A stretch of DNA of 64,000 nt from Rattus norvegicus (GCF_036323735.1 NC_086026.1:68118039-68182038), one strand, 5' to 3'. Shown: positions 1 through 48,240, numbered from the stretch's first letter. Translations and numbers: made by a program. The notes: generated by a model from the letters alone, not told the origin.

Positions 1-248
1 CTGATCGCAGGAGGGAGGGAAGAGAGGGAGGGAACGTGGGGTCCCCGCGCCCAAGCCCGGCCCGGGAGGAGGTGCAGCGCGGCGAACCCGGGGACCCGCA
101 GCCGGACTAGGAGCCTCCCCTCGGCGCGCAGCCGGCGAGATCATGGGCTCGTGAGGCAGCGAAGGACGAGTCCTCCCTGGCAGGCGCACCTGGAGCGGGT
201 CCCCCGTGCCGCACCCGCACCGCTGCCCCCGGCCCAGTCCCTGGCACC
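1..248 (+). promoter_or_regulatory. Hcn4: Hcn4 5' UTR, 3' part, in a CpG-rich block
   Basis: This GC- and CpG-rich sequence runs directly into the start codon with no intron acceptor, so it is 5' UTR. The CpG-rich block continues through exon 1 to about 1050. I see no TATA box, and the transcription start probably lies upstream of the window, because HCN4 transcripts have long leaders. One upstream ATG is present (see the separate entry). Confidence 0.75.
143..154 (+). promoter_or_regulatory. Three-codon upstream ORF in Hcn4 leader
   Basis: ATG GGC TCG TGA lies 94 nt before the main start codon. It has A at -3 and G at +4, so its initiation context is about as strong as that of the main ATG. 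It ends well before the main start, leaving room for reinitiation. It is the only upstream ATG in the visible leader. That it affects translation is inference. Confidence 0.5.
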
Positions 249-37319
<37,071 letters not shown>

Positions 37320-38237
37320 GCTGGGCCCTCCCTCCTTCCCTCTTCTTTTTCTTGCTCCCTTCTTCCTTCAGGTTTAACTGTGATTAGGAGATATACCAAT
37401 AACAATAATAACCATAAAAAACATACCCCAGAAAAACAAAAAGACAGCAGAAAATAACCAGGTATTCTTAGAGCTATAGATTTTTGGTCACTTGCTTTTA
37501 TAGACTATTTTAATACTCAGCACTAGAGGGAGGGGGGGCAGGCAAGGCCCAAAGGCACAGCCAAAGGAAGGCAGGCAGGATCTCTGGGGACAGGGCAGGT
37601 GTGGGGTGACCCATGTCTGGGTCCTAGCACAGATCTGTCATTGTATTCTTCCTTAGAGCAAGAGCTACCTACCATCAGTTCCTTGGCTGTGAACTTGGCG
37701 CCCACTCTGCTGGGGGCTGCCTTGGAGTGTGTTCCCAGGAGCCTCCTGCGCCTGAGTCCTTGGGACACACCCGGCCCTTGAGGGCCTTGCATTTTTTCTA
37801 CTGTAAACGTAGCAAGATATGTATATGAATATGTATATGTATGTAAGATGTGTCTATGTATAGCTATGTAGTGCTCTGTAGAGCCGTGTAGATAGCAGCT
37901 TCCATGTGTGCACATGCGTGTGCAGTCTAGTTTAATCCCACGTTGCCAGGACACCCAGGTCACCTTACATCCAGCAATCTGCTGTGGCCCGCAGGCTGGG
38001 CACTGCAGGCTCTGGGGGGAGTTCTCTCTCCCAGTCCTCAGGGAAGGGGATCCCTGGAACCTTGCAGCAGAGCCTCTTTCCCCATCTCTGGGCTGCAACC
38101 CAGTTCTAGCCCAACCTCTAGTCCCACGGAAGGGGAAGACTCCAGGCTGAGCCTTTCACTTCCCAGGGCTTCAAGCACACCTGTCACCTCTGTGGCCCGA
38201 AGTTTCTCCAGCTGTACAATGGGGGGTTAGGGGAGCG

Positions 38238-38440
38238 TCTATTTATTGAGTCTGTTCTGTGCCAAGCACTGGTTATACACACCCGCATGCTGGGAGGTGG
38301 GGATTATGGTTTCCTCCCATTTCACAGGTGAGGAAACCAAGGGCTGGTTAGAGCCACATAACCAGAGGTGGCAGAACTGGTCTGCCCTGAGCTGCAGATC
38401 AACCTCCCGAAGGCTAAAGCCTGTGTTCCTCCTATCAGAA
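38238..38440 (-). repeat. MIR element in Hcn4 3' UTR (reverse)
   Basis: 'tttattgagtctgttctgtg', 'ccatttcacaggtgaggaaa', 'gccacataaccagaggtggc': the reverse MIR core with near-consensus blocks. Confidence 0.75.
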
Positions 38441-38514
38441 AATGGTGTTTGGTAGAGCCCTAGCTTTTGGTCCCTAGGCAAAGTGCAGGAGGACGAGATG
38501 GGAGTTTGGTGGTA

Positions 38515-38722
38515 GTCAGGCTTCAATTCAAATCCCAGCTCTGTCACTTCTTAGCTGTGTGACCTTGGGCAAGTTATCTGACTTTTCTGTTCCCTCATTA
38601 ATAAAATAAGAACTATGGAACTGCCTCACAATAACCAGTGAGAACCAGATAAGAAAAAGACATGGAATGCCCAGCCCAGTGCCTGGCACACAGCATAGTA
38701 GGTGCTCAATAAATCATGTTTC
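38515..38722 (+). repeat. MIR element in Hcn4 3' UTR (forward)
   Basis: 'cttagctgtgtgaccttggg', 'caagttatctga', then 'agtgcctggcacacagcat' and 'aggtgctcaataaat': a well-preserved forward MIR. Its AATAAA at 38708 is part of the MIR consensus. Confidence 0.85.
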
Positions 38723-39683
38723 TTCGCCCCCTCCTCATAAACATTGCTCCAGTGAACTATGGTGAGAGCCCAGGGAACTTTAGCTGAGGGCTCCAGATTT
38801 AAAACTCTCAGGACTCAGGAGGTGACTGGGCCTCCATCACAGCTCGAGGAAGGTGCATGGCCAGTGGTGGGCTTGAGCCAGGCCTTGGGATCTGGGAAGA
38901 GTGAGTAAAGAAAGGACTTAGAGAGGTGGAATGCACAGGGGAGGTTACGGCAGTGAGTCAAGTTGTGGAGTGGGCCTTTGGGAGAGACCTACAGGCTGGG
39001 AGCCAGAGGAGGACTTGGATGGGAGGCTAGGCTCATCTGTGGGTTTGACCCTGAGCTAGAAGCAGGTTTCAGGACCCTGGTAGAGGCACAGGCAGAGGCT
39101 TCCCTATCAATGGGTCGAAGCAGGTAGGACTTTGATGCCCATGCAGTGAGGAGGACTGGTTCTACCATGCCTGGTGTCCCTGTGCACCAGCTAGAATGGT
39201 GGCAGGAGCAGGTTTGGCCCTGGGATGGTACAGGGAATCTCTTGGTGGATAGCTTGCAGGGAGAGAAGGGGTGAAGGTCCTGGTGCCCTAGAAAATCGGT
39301 GGGAGCCCTAGATTATGCAGAGGTTGGAGATGTCTCTGAGATCCAGACCATCTTCAGACCCGTGTTCTGCCCCCAAGGAGGGCAGCCTAGGGAGCCGGCT
39401 GGACTACTCACCTCAGTCCATCCTAGAGGTACAGGCGAGGGGATGGGGGTCTGGGTACAAGGAGTGAGGAGTCTCTCGTCCTCAGGCCTGGCCTAGCACC
39501 CTTCTCTACTGACACACGCATTTTATAAACAACTCTAATACACTGGCAAACTCCTCAGTGACTACGGAGAGGCCAGGTCCAGTCAGTAGGACCTTCCACC
39601 CCACAACCTCTACAAGCAATTTTCAAATCTTCCACTTTTAAAACAGAAAACGGTTAAACACGCCGTCTTGTATATTTTATTTA

Positions 39684-39689
39684 AATAAA
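39684..39689 (+). terminator. Hcn4: Predicted Hcn4 polyadenylation signal
   Basis: AATAAA followed within 45 bases by T- and G-rich sequence, 2.37 kb after the stop codon. It is chosen over the AATAAA inside the MIR because it lies in unique sequence and gives the expected UTR length. Confidence 0.6.
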
Positions 39690-40045
39690 AAAATTACAGC
39701 AAATGCCGAGTTATTTTGGGGTCAGAGATTGAGTGGCGAGGCTCACAGGGAAACCTGGAGTCTCCAGTGAGGATGTGGGGGCGGGAGTGGGACACGGCCC
39801 CTTGAGCAGCTGTGGACACACATGTGCATGAGCCTGTGCTCCCTCCCCCGAAGCATGGAGTTGAGTTACATGCAGAACTGTTCATGGGAGCATGGGACAT
39901 GACTACAGAGAAATGTGCACCTGTGCCCAACCTGCGGGGGGTGGGGTGGCGTGGTGAGACAGTGTATCCCCTATGTCATGTGTGAAGGGGTTAGGACCCT
40001 GATGCAGGTCCCTTCCTCTGCCTCTGCCACAGCTTCACAGTCTCT

Positions 40046-40185
40046 GAGGAGAAGGAGAAGGAGGAGGAGGAGGAGGAGGAAGAGGAGGAGGAGGAGGAGG
40101 GGGAGGAGGAGAAGGAGGGGGAGGAGGAGAAGGAGGGGGAGAGGAGGAGAAGGAGGAGGAAGAGGGGGAGAAGAGGAGGAGGAGG
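40046..40185. repeat. 140-nt uninterrupted polypurine (GGA)n tract
   Basis: Every base is A or G: GAG/GGA units mixed with GGGGGA blocks, and a roughly 24-base unit (gaggaggagaaggaggggg) repeats imperfectly. It lies 0.35 kb past the predicted Hcn4 poly(A) site. Such tracts can form triplex DNA and are prone to slippage. Confidence 0.97.
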
Positions 40186-40879
40186 CTAGCACAGGACATA
40201 CGAGCTCCATCCAACTAGATGCTGAACAGATGACCTGCCCTCTTGCTGCAGAGAGGCCCTCAGAAGAGGACAATTGATAAGCTGGGGCAGGAGGTGACCG
40301 GTTGTGGGGAGAGCATCATAGGCATCAGTGACAGATATGGGGCTCTAGCAGACCAATGGCAGGCAGGCCTGGAGCTACAGAAGTTGGTGCCACACCACCT
40401 CCTACCTCACACTCTTGTACCTAACCTTTGGCTGCAGAGGGTCCCTGCAGGCCCTTGGATCTTGATAGCTAGGGCAGGTGTCTGGGGTTGGAAGAGCAGT
40501 CTCCAGGTTGCTGGCTGGCGGGGGAATACCATCCTGCCTGCATAAAGAGGGGGGAATCTCCTCTGGAAAGAGCAGGGAACCTGGCCAGTTGTTCCCCATC
40601 ACTGCTTGCCTAGGCTGTTTCCGTGGTGACAGGCCTGGGAGTCCTGTTGCTAAGCAGACAGCTCAGCATGCCCAGTGTCCCCATGACAACTGCCCCCTGT
40701 GGCCAGGTGGCAGAGCTTCCTCCGGGACCCCACTGGCATGACATAGACAGGGCTAAAATCAGCTGCTGTGTGGGCAGTCTAGGCTGGACCACAGTGGCCT
40801 CTGGTGGAGGTGGGGGTAGGTGAGGTAGGGTGAGGTGGGATTAGAGGCAGGTCTCAATCAGCTAGACTTCCTAGACTTC

Positions 40880-41010
40880 CTAGGGGCAGATAGTAAGTGC
40901 CTATTGTATGCTAAGCCCCGGGTGCTTTCCTGTAATCTCGTTTAGTTCACCCACCAACTCTAAATCAAAAGCCTCAGTGACAGTGAGTCACAGGAAAGAG
41001 GCTCGAGGCT
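40880..41010 (-). repeat. MIR fragment
   Basis: 'taagtgcctattgtatgcta' and 'ctgtaatctcgtttagttca' match the start of a reverse-orientation MIR. Confidence 0.5.
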
Positions 41011-41364
41011 CAGAGCTGGTGCTTACTGGATGCCCATCAGCCAGAGTGGAGGGAGCTGGGTCAGAATCAGCAGGAGGCTGAGGGCTTGCCCCTGTGCCGG
41101 GGGCTTGCGCAGGCAGGGTGAGACAATGATAACATGAAGGCCCACAGTGAAAACAGCAGTTTGTTTATGTCCCTTACGTTGACTAACAATTCTAAAGTCA
41201 GTGATGAAATATTCTCCCCTACCCAAATCTGGAAACACCACCTCCCCGATGAGCTTCAGCCCCACGGGACAACTCTTATTCTTCTATTAGAAAGGTGAGA
41301 AGGCCCAAGATTACTCTTAGGCCTCAGTGGCACTAAACCAGACTGGAAAAATTCAAACTGTGGG

Positions 41365-41575
41365 TGTGTTTTTCTGGGGATCAAACCTAGGGCCTCTTAG
41401 AGGCCAGGCTCTATATACTGAACTATATCCTCTGGGTTGTTTCTTGAGACAGGTCTTACGAAGTTACGCAGGCTAGCTTGGAATTCAGTCTGTAGCCCAG
41501 GCTAGCCTTGACATGAGGATCCCTTGCCTCAGCCTCCTCTTGAATAGTTGAGATTATAGGTCTGCACCAGGCCAT
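41365..41575 (-). repeat. B4-type composite SINE, antisense
   Basis: An antisense ID-like head ('ctggggatcaaacctagggc') precedes an antisense B1-like half ('agcccaggctagccttgac', 'cctcagcctcctcttgaat'). Confidence 0.75.
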
Positions 41576-42584
41576 TCGAACAAATGAAAATTTCAACAAC
41601 TTGGACCACTTCTTGCAGGCTGTGTTCTATCCCAAGTGCTATAATGTAGCTGTCTCCAGCAGAATGTCCTAAGGGCAGTCTCAACTTTCTGGCCTCACTT
41701 CCTCCCTGGGAGTTACTTCCTCCTCCTTAGCAATGTGACTTCCATTTCTCCTCCCTGGGAAAGGCTCTGAGCTGGTCCTGTAGGTCCACACTGGAGAGTC
41801 CAGGGTTGATGTCCACACCTGGTAGTCTTGTTCTCCTCAGTGTCAGACCCCACTGGTCAGGTTCTCCCCAGACTGGGGGTCCCCACTCTCCCCTAGACTC
41901 AGCTGTGAGAGTTCCTCTTCTTCCCAAAGGTTGGTGCTGATGGGCCTCTGGTCTTGGCCTCCTCTCTTGTCACTCCATATGCCATTCTAGGGTGACCTCA
42001 CCCATGCCCAGGGCTTTCCCCCTTTGTAGAAAAAGCCTCCCACACTAACTCAACCCAGGCTCCCCAGTCCCTCAACCTTGGCTGAGGCTTCAGCGTCTTC
42101 TGATGAACTAGGCTCTTCCGTTCGGCTGTTTACAGCTCCCAGTGAGGCTCAGAGCTTTCTTCTGCTGACCTCTGGCCCCTGCGGACCCCTAACACTGTTG
42201 ACTTTACTGTTTTAGTTCTCTTTCTCTTGAAGGTGGGATATTTCCGATAGGCAGAAGACACATTCCATATGAAGATATTACCAACACCAGCCTCTCACTA
42301 CTCACCTAGTTTAAGACATAGAACATAAAGAAGACTTTGAAAGCATCTTCTCTGTGGCCCTGCTTCTCCAGGCCAGCTTATCTGAGAGCTAACTTCTGCC
42401 CCCTTTACAGAAATAAGGTCTCTGTTTAATGTATTTTGGTTGCACACCAAGGTTGAGGAGTTGAATTAGAAGTGGCTGCTTGGAGGGGGTGCAGGATTTT
42501 GTGTTAATATCGCTCAGGATTTCTGTACGTGATACAAGTCTGTGCATGTCAGTTTTGTTGCTGTTTTAAGTTTCTGTACAGTAA

Positions 42585-42800
42585 GGATCTATAGGTTTGA
42601 GAATGTCACTTAATTGGCAGAGTACTTGCCTAGCATGTACAAATCCCTGGGTCCCCTCCCCAGCACTGCCTACGACCAGGCATGGTGGCACATGCCTGGA
42701 ACCCCAGCCCGCAGGAGGTGGAGGCAGGAGTGTCAGGAGGTCAAGGGCAGCCATGTAACCAGCTGGAGGCCAGCCTGAACAGCATATGTCGTCCTGTTAC
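42585..42800 (+). repeat. B4-type composite SINE
   Basis: The head reads 'ggcagagtacttgcctagca', followed by 'ccaggcatggtggcacatgc' and 'ctggaggccagcctgaacag'. Confidence 0.75.
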
Positions 42801-43129
42801 AGCAACAAGAAGTGTCTTTTTATTGCCTGTGATGGGGTGGGCCACACTTGTCTTATCTCTGTGGTCCACTGAACAGATTTTTGGTTTTAAGACGTTGTTA
42901 GACCAATGCCTCCACGCTGCACATGCCATTGTATTTTCCACTCGATATTATCACTGTGGGGTGCCGTGGCCTCTTCTTTATCTCGAGGGCATAGGGCTCC
43001 AGGCTGGAGATGGGAAAGGCAAGTCAGGCTCTCACTCTTGCAAACACTGCTGCTACAAAAGCTCCTGGAGGTTCCTGCTGAACCACGTCTAGGCTCCGCC
43101 TCCAGTAGTGGAACAGTCGCCGGGCAAAT

Positions 43130-43520
43130 TAATCTTCTTTCTATGAGATAATGCCAACCTGCTTTAAGTAGTTCAAACAATTTACACTCCCACCTGCAGG
43201 GTATGAGTTATTCTTGCTCCACATTCTTGCCAATGACGGGAGTCATCAGGCTTCTCACTCTCCCCAGCCTAGTGCTATTAATTGTGTTTTAATGAGCAAG
43301 TCTCTAATTACTAGTAAAGCTAGGTCTCTGTTCATATACTAACTTGCCATATACTAATTTGTGTTTTTACTTCTGGGAAATATGGATTCATGTGTTTCGT
43401 CCCATTTTCTATTGTCATTTGTCTTTTTGTTGATTTGTAGAAATTTCACACATATTAGGAAAACACGATAAATTCTTTATCAACTATGTGTCACAGATAT
43501 CCTCTTCCTACATATGGTGT
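43130..43520 (-). mobile_element. Ancient L1 fragment, antisense
   Basis: 'caatttacactcccacctgc' and 'ttgctccacattcttgccaa' match the antisense of old mammalian L1 ORF2 3' sequence. The fragment is heavily decayed with no coding capacity. A similar fragment with the preceding L1 text lies near 45.66-46.45 kb, so both may derive from one interrupted element. Confidence 0.6.
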
Positions 43521-43799
43521 GTACCACGCTCTCTCTTCGTCCCTTCCCCTCCAACTCCCTGTCTTCCCTCCTTCCCTCCCTCTTCCCTCTGATAAACAGA
43601 TGCTTTCTATATTAAAATGAAGTTTAAGTTTGTCAATATAAATACTTCAAGTTCTAGAAATTTCTTGGCTTAAGACACCTCTCCTGCTCTGATATTACGT
43701 TATTCAGTCACCTCCTTTCATATGCCACTGCCATAGGGCCACGACGTAACCTCAAAGGAGGCTGTCTATGTAGAGTAGAGGCCTGGAATACTTGCCAGT

Positions 43800-44195
43800 T
43801 TCAGTTTATATCTGTTGTGGTGATAAAATACCCAACTAAAAGCAACCTAGAGGAGGAAGGGCTTGTTTGTCTCACACTCCTGGGTTACAGCCCATTACTA
43901 CAGGGAAGTCAAGGCAGGAACTAAAGTGCCACCCCCACAGTCAAGAGCAGAGAGAGAAGACACATGGGTCCTGACTTACTGCTCAGTCTCAGCTTATTTT
44001 CTCCCGTTCTACTGCTCAGGACTCCCTGCTCAAGGAATGGCGCCATCCACCCACAATGCAGCGCATCTTTCTACATTAATGATCAAGGCCATCTCCCAAA
44101 GACAGGAGTGCAGAACAACCCCTGTATAAATTTCCCTTGCGACTCTTCCCAGGTGATTTTGGCTGCCTGTGTCAGGTCAATAGTTAACACTCACC
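43800..44195 (-). repeat. Rodent LTR-like repeat, diverged
   Basis: 'gttgtggtgataaaataccc', 'aactaaaagcaacctagagg', 'aagtcaaggcaggaactaaa' and 'tgtgtcaggtcaatagtta' mark the same family as the copies near 11 and 22 kb, more decayed. Confidence 0.5.
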
Positions 44196-44370
44196 AGCAC
44201 GCCAGTTCTGAACATCTTGGCCAGTTCTTTAAATATGGTTTTATATGGTCTCCATCGGGTTTTACATTTCATTGGATTTTTTTCCTAGCTTCTCATGTTT
44301 TTGTTACTGTTGCTAATTTTATCTATGCTTCCTATTGAGGAATAATTCATATGCAGCAAAATTCACTAGT

Positions 44371-44477
44371 TTTTTTTTTTTTTTTTTTTGGTTCTTTTTT
44401 TCGGAGCTGGGGATTGAACCCAGGGCCTTGCGCTTCCTAGGCAAGCGCTCTACCACTGAGCTAAATCCCCAACCCCC
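44371..44477 (-). mobile_element. ID SINE (rat type), antisense
   Basis: BC1-derived SINE. On the minus strand it reads an A box region (GGGGATTTAGCTCAGTGGTAG type), 'agcgcttgcctaggaagcg', a B box (GGTTCAATCCCC) and an A-rich tail with GAACC. It is nearly consensus, so young. It is flanked by perfect copies of AAAATTCACTAGT at 44358-44370 and 44478-44490. It is the clearest species marker in the window. Confidence 0.95.
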
Positions 44478-44490
44478 AAAATTCACTAGT

Positions 44491-45423
44491 TTTTTTTTTT
44501 GAACCCTCCCCCTCAAAATGAAATAAAAACCAAAAATAAAATAATGAAGAAAATATAAAAACATCTGTTCGTGGAAGCAGCACTGTGTCACGTGCCCTGC
44601 CGTACACCCTTTTTTTTAATTTTTTTTTAAATTTATTTAATACGTAATAATAATTCTTTGGTTTCCGGGTAAACATCCCCCTCCCCCCTCCCCTTCCTTA
44701 TGGGTGTTCCCCTCCCAACCATCCCCCCATTGCCGCCCTCCCCCCAACAGTCTAGTTCACTGGGGGTTCAGTCTTAGCAGGACCCAGGGCTTCCCCCTCC
44801 ACTGGTGCTCTTACTAGGATATTCATTGCTACCTATGAGGTCAGAGTCCAGGGTCAGTCCATGTATAGTCTTTAGGTAGTGGCTTAGTCCCTGGAAGCTC
44901 TGGTTGCTTGGCATTGTTGTACATATGGGGTCTCGAGCCCCTTCTAGCTCTTCCAGTTCTTTCTCTGATTCCTTCAACAGGGGTCGCGTTCTCAGTTCAG
45001 TGGTTTGCTGCTGGCATTCGCCTCTGTATTTGCTGTATTCTGGCTGTGTCTCTCAGGAGAGATCTACATCCGGCTCCTGTCGGTCTGCACTTCTTTGCTT
45101 CATCCATCTTGTCTAATTGGGTGGCTGTATATGTATGGGCCACATGTGGGGCAGGCTCTGAATGGGAGTTCCTTCAGTCTCTGTTTTAATCTTTGCCTCT
45201 CTCTTCCCTGCCAAGGGTATTCTTGTTCCCCTTTTAGAGAAGGAGTGAAGCATTCACATTTTGATCATCCGTCTCGAGTTTCATTTGTTCTAGGCATCTA
45301 GGGTAATTCAAGCATTTGGGCTAATAGCCACTTATCAGTGAGTGCATACCATGTATGTCTTTCTGTGTTTGGGTTAGCTCACTCAGGATGATATTTTCCA
45401 GTTCCAACCATTTGCCTACGAAC
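44491..45423 (-). mobile_element. 5'-truncated rat L1 3' end, antisense, with extra 3' segment
   Basis: Read on the minus strand, 45423 to about 44645 matches the 3' region of rat L1, including the G-rich 3' UTR ('ggggggagggcggcaatgg'). An A-rich tail follows at 44611-44643. After it come about 110 bases of non-L1 sequence and a second A-run at 44491-44500. The target duplication AAAATTCACTAGTTTT brackets the whole unit (44478 onward and 45424-45439). The 5' part of L1 is missing; there is no intact ORF. Confidence 0.85.
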
Positions 45424-45659
45424 AAAATTCACTAGTTTTAAGTGTCGAGTTCAATGAGTGTCCACGTCAACAGTTAGAACATTTCTATGATTCCCCTCTC
45501 AGCCCCTTCAGTTCCTTCCTCTCTCTTGGTTCCCAGCAGTCTGTTATCATATCCCTCATGTTTTTCTGTTTCTGAAATTTCATGCATGCGGAGTCAGGAA
45601 GCACTTAGTCTACACCTGCCTGATATCCTAGGTTAGCCCCATGCTTTCCAGCTCTGCCC

Positions 45660-46450
45660 GTGGGATGCTGTGCTGTACGGCTTGTTCGGGATTTGTTTAT
45701 TCGACCATCGATGAACAACTGGGCTGTTTCCATGATTGCCCATTAAGAATAAAGTTTCTATGAATGTGGATTTTAAAAACACTTACATTGGCAAATACAA
45801 ATTGTCATACACAGCATGATGCTTTGAAATCTGTACTCAGGGAACTGCCGGCTGAATGGAGCTAATGAATACGTATTACTTCATATGTCATATCTTTTGG
45901 TGAGAACACTTAAAAACTTATTCTTCTAATTGTTTCAAAATGAATATGAGTTTTCATTGATTGTAAATACCCAGCAAGGCTCTCCTGAGTCATATGATTG
46001 GTATATTTGTAATTTTATTTTCCAAAGTGGAAGGGCTGCTTGCATTTCTATCGGCAATTATAGAGCGTCCTAGTCACTCCATCTCCTTATGCTTGCAGTT
46101 GTCAGCAGCAATGTCCCCGCTCCAGAGCTGTGTCATGCAAACTCTGCTTTCAGTGTGCATCCCCACAAGGACTAAGGGTGCTGTCCATCACTTCAGGCAT
46201 CTGTTTCCGCCCATGTATGTTCTGGGGTAAAAAGCGCTTATTCAAATTTTCACACAATTGTTTCTCACAAACCTTCCATTTTCTTATCGTTGAATTATAA
46301 CTAAAATACTCAACATATACGTACTTGATAAAATAGTTGTTTGGGATTTATTTTTATAAGTTTGTGACCTACCTTTTTAATTTTTTTTTATTTGTGTCTG
46401 TCAAAGATCAAGTATTTTCATTTTGCTGATGACCAACTTGCCAACGTTTT
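45660..46450 (-). mobile_element. Ancient L1 fragment, antisense
   Basis: 'aactgggctgtttccatgat', 'ttaagaataaagtttctatg', 'gtaaatacccagcaaggctc' and 'ccaaagtggaagggctgc' follow the order of antisense mammalian L1 3' sequence. Heavily mutated. Confidence 0.6.
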
Positions 46451-46579
46451 AGCGATTTGTGTTTTCTGGCCAGATAACTAAAATGACACATTGGAAATTA
46501 TCTGCAGCATGGGAAAGTCAGAAACAGTGATGAAACTACCTTAAAAAGCAGGATATAGAGAAACAAAGTAGGAAAATGC

Positions 46580-47320
46580 CACATGTAACTTTTATCTTAT
46601 CAGTAAATGCATTATATGTAAATAGGCTAAACATTTAAATTAAAAGCAAAAGGCTTACAGAGAGGATTAAAACCTATGACCTAGCTGTATACTATCTACA
46701 AGACATAGGCATGTTATTCTCAAATATACTACTAGGTTGAAAAGAAAAAATGTGAAAGATACACCAGGTAAACAATGGCCAGAGGACGACTAGAGCGTCA
46801 CTTTAATACTGACGCACACTTAAGGGAGAACTGCTAAAGACAGAGGATATTTTATGAAAATGGTTAATCAATAAAAAATATAACATTTATAAACATACAT
46901 GCATGAAGTAAGTCTGAAAGAAGTAGACAAGTCAGCAGTAATAACTGCCAACTCGTGCTCTTCTTTCAGTACTGGGATAGCAGATGAACTGAAGAGTAGC
47001 ATGAGAGCCAATTTAAAGCCAGAGGTGGTGGTGCACAACTGTATCCCAGCACCTGGGGACAAAAGCAGGAGAAGCAGAGGTTTAAGGACAGCCTGAACTA
47101 TACGAGAGCCTGTCTTCAAATAACAAAAAGCAAGCAGAAGACCTGGATAACTTAAACTAACTATACCTACAGGTGTCTCTGAACACTTCCTTCAACAGCA
47201 CCCCAACATGCATATGAACATTCTCCAAGACAGACCACGTGGTAGGCCACAGGTCTGAATAGATTTAAAGGAGATGAACTCATATAGAGTATATTCTCTG
47301 ATCAGAAGAATGACTCTCCC
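46580..47320 (+). mobile_element. Ancient L1 ORF2 fragment, sense
   Basis: 'ttatgtaaataggctaaac'-type text, 'ctatctacaagacatagg', then 'gaacattctccaagacagac' and 'cacgtggtaggccacaggtc' match the L1 ORF2 endonuclease region in forward order. It is interrupted by a B1-like SINE at 47012 and by stops and frameshifts. Confidence 0.65.
47012..47125 (+). repeat. B1-like SINE inside L1 fragment
   Basis: 'gccagaggtggtggtgcaca', 'gtatcccagcacctgggg', 'gacagcctgaactatacgag' and 'agcctgtcttcaaataac' give a diverged B1 order. Confidence 0.7.
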
Positions 47321-47363
47321 TCTCTCTCCCTTCCTTCCTCCCTCCCCCCACTACCCTCTCCTT

Positions 47364-47370
<7 letters not shown>

Positions 47371-47427
<57 letters not shown>
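47371..47427. repeat. (CA)n microsatellite
   Basis: About 28 uninterrupted CA units after a polypyrimidine stretch; likely highly polymorphic. Confidence 0.97.
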
Positions 47428-47428
<1 letters not shown>

Positions 47429-48039
47429 AAGCAGACATCCTGCCAAACATGGGGTGCAGCAAAAACAATGGTAAGAGAAATTTACCATTCTCTGTTCCTT
47501 CATTAGAGTTATCCCTTACATCATTTAAAAGCATTTCTGTTGTAATTATCTAGTTACCTGCTCGTTTGTTTTCTCGTTAGATCTGGTCCAAGCAAGCAGT
47601 ACTGAGAGAAACTGTTCACTGTGGTGATTTCTGTTGTGAAGGATCTGTGTCCTCCTCTAGGCTGGCAACAAGTTAGCAATTTATGTCTAATCCATGCTGC
47701 ATACCCAGGCACCATGGGCTCCAGAAGTATCTGGAAACAGTGTATAATTCCTAGAATTTTGGAAGAGGAAAACCAATTCAAACAGACTCAAAATATTCCT
47801 TGCATAATAGCTGCCCATGCCACATCCTCTTTGGCTTCAGTTCCAGTCAGCTTTCTTTCCATTAATCTAGAGTGTTCATAAGTATTTGCCTTCAAGAATG
47901 CCAGCTCTTCTTTCCTCTTTCAGAAAGCTGTAAGCCACTCAGAATTCTCAGTAAGAACTTTGTGCGTCTGTGTGTGTACCGGTGTCAGCCCAGGAGCATG
48001 GAGCTGGAGAACTTCAGGCATTAGTTCTTGACTTCCGCC

Positions 48040-48240
48040 TTGTTAAGTAGGGTCTCTGCTGTTTGCAGTTGTGTATGTCTCTATCTCTCACCCCTATCTC
48101 TACCTCTTTCTGTTTCTGCCTCATCAAAGTGCTGCAGTTACAAGCCTGTGCCACTCTGCCTAGCTGTATGTGGATTCTGGAGATCCGAACTTGGGTCCCT
48201 GTACTTTACTCACCAAGCTGTCTCCCCACTCCAAGACCTG
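48040..48240 (-). repeat. B3-type SINE, antisense, diverged
   Basis: 'tagggtctctgctgtttgca', an internal TCTC expansion, 'agtgctgcagttacaagcct', and 'actcaccaagctgtctcccc' form the reversed B3 order. Confidence 0.55.

Larger units (their letters stand above)
37320..39710 (+). other. Hcn4: Hcn4 3' UTR
   Basis: Runs from the stop to a predicted cleavage site just after the AATAAA at 39684. A length of about 2.4 kb fits the size known for HCN4 messages. An AT-rich segment with repeated TATGTA units lies near 37815-37870. It includes two MIR elements in opposite orientation (38238-38440 and 38515-38722). The 3' border is inferred. Confidence 0.65.

Noticed and set aside
38708..38713. AATAAA as the main Hcn4 poly(A) signal
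   Set aside because: It is part of the MIR consensus and gives a UTR shorter than expected; minor use cannot be excluded.
44371..44477. tRNA gene
   Set aside because: A and B boxes are present, but this is an ID SINE with A-tail and target duplication, not a functional tRNA.
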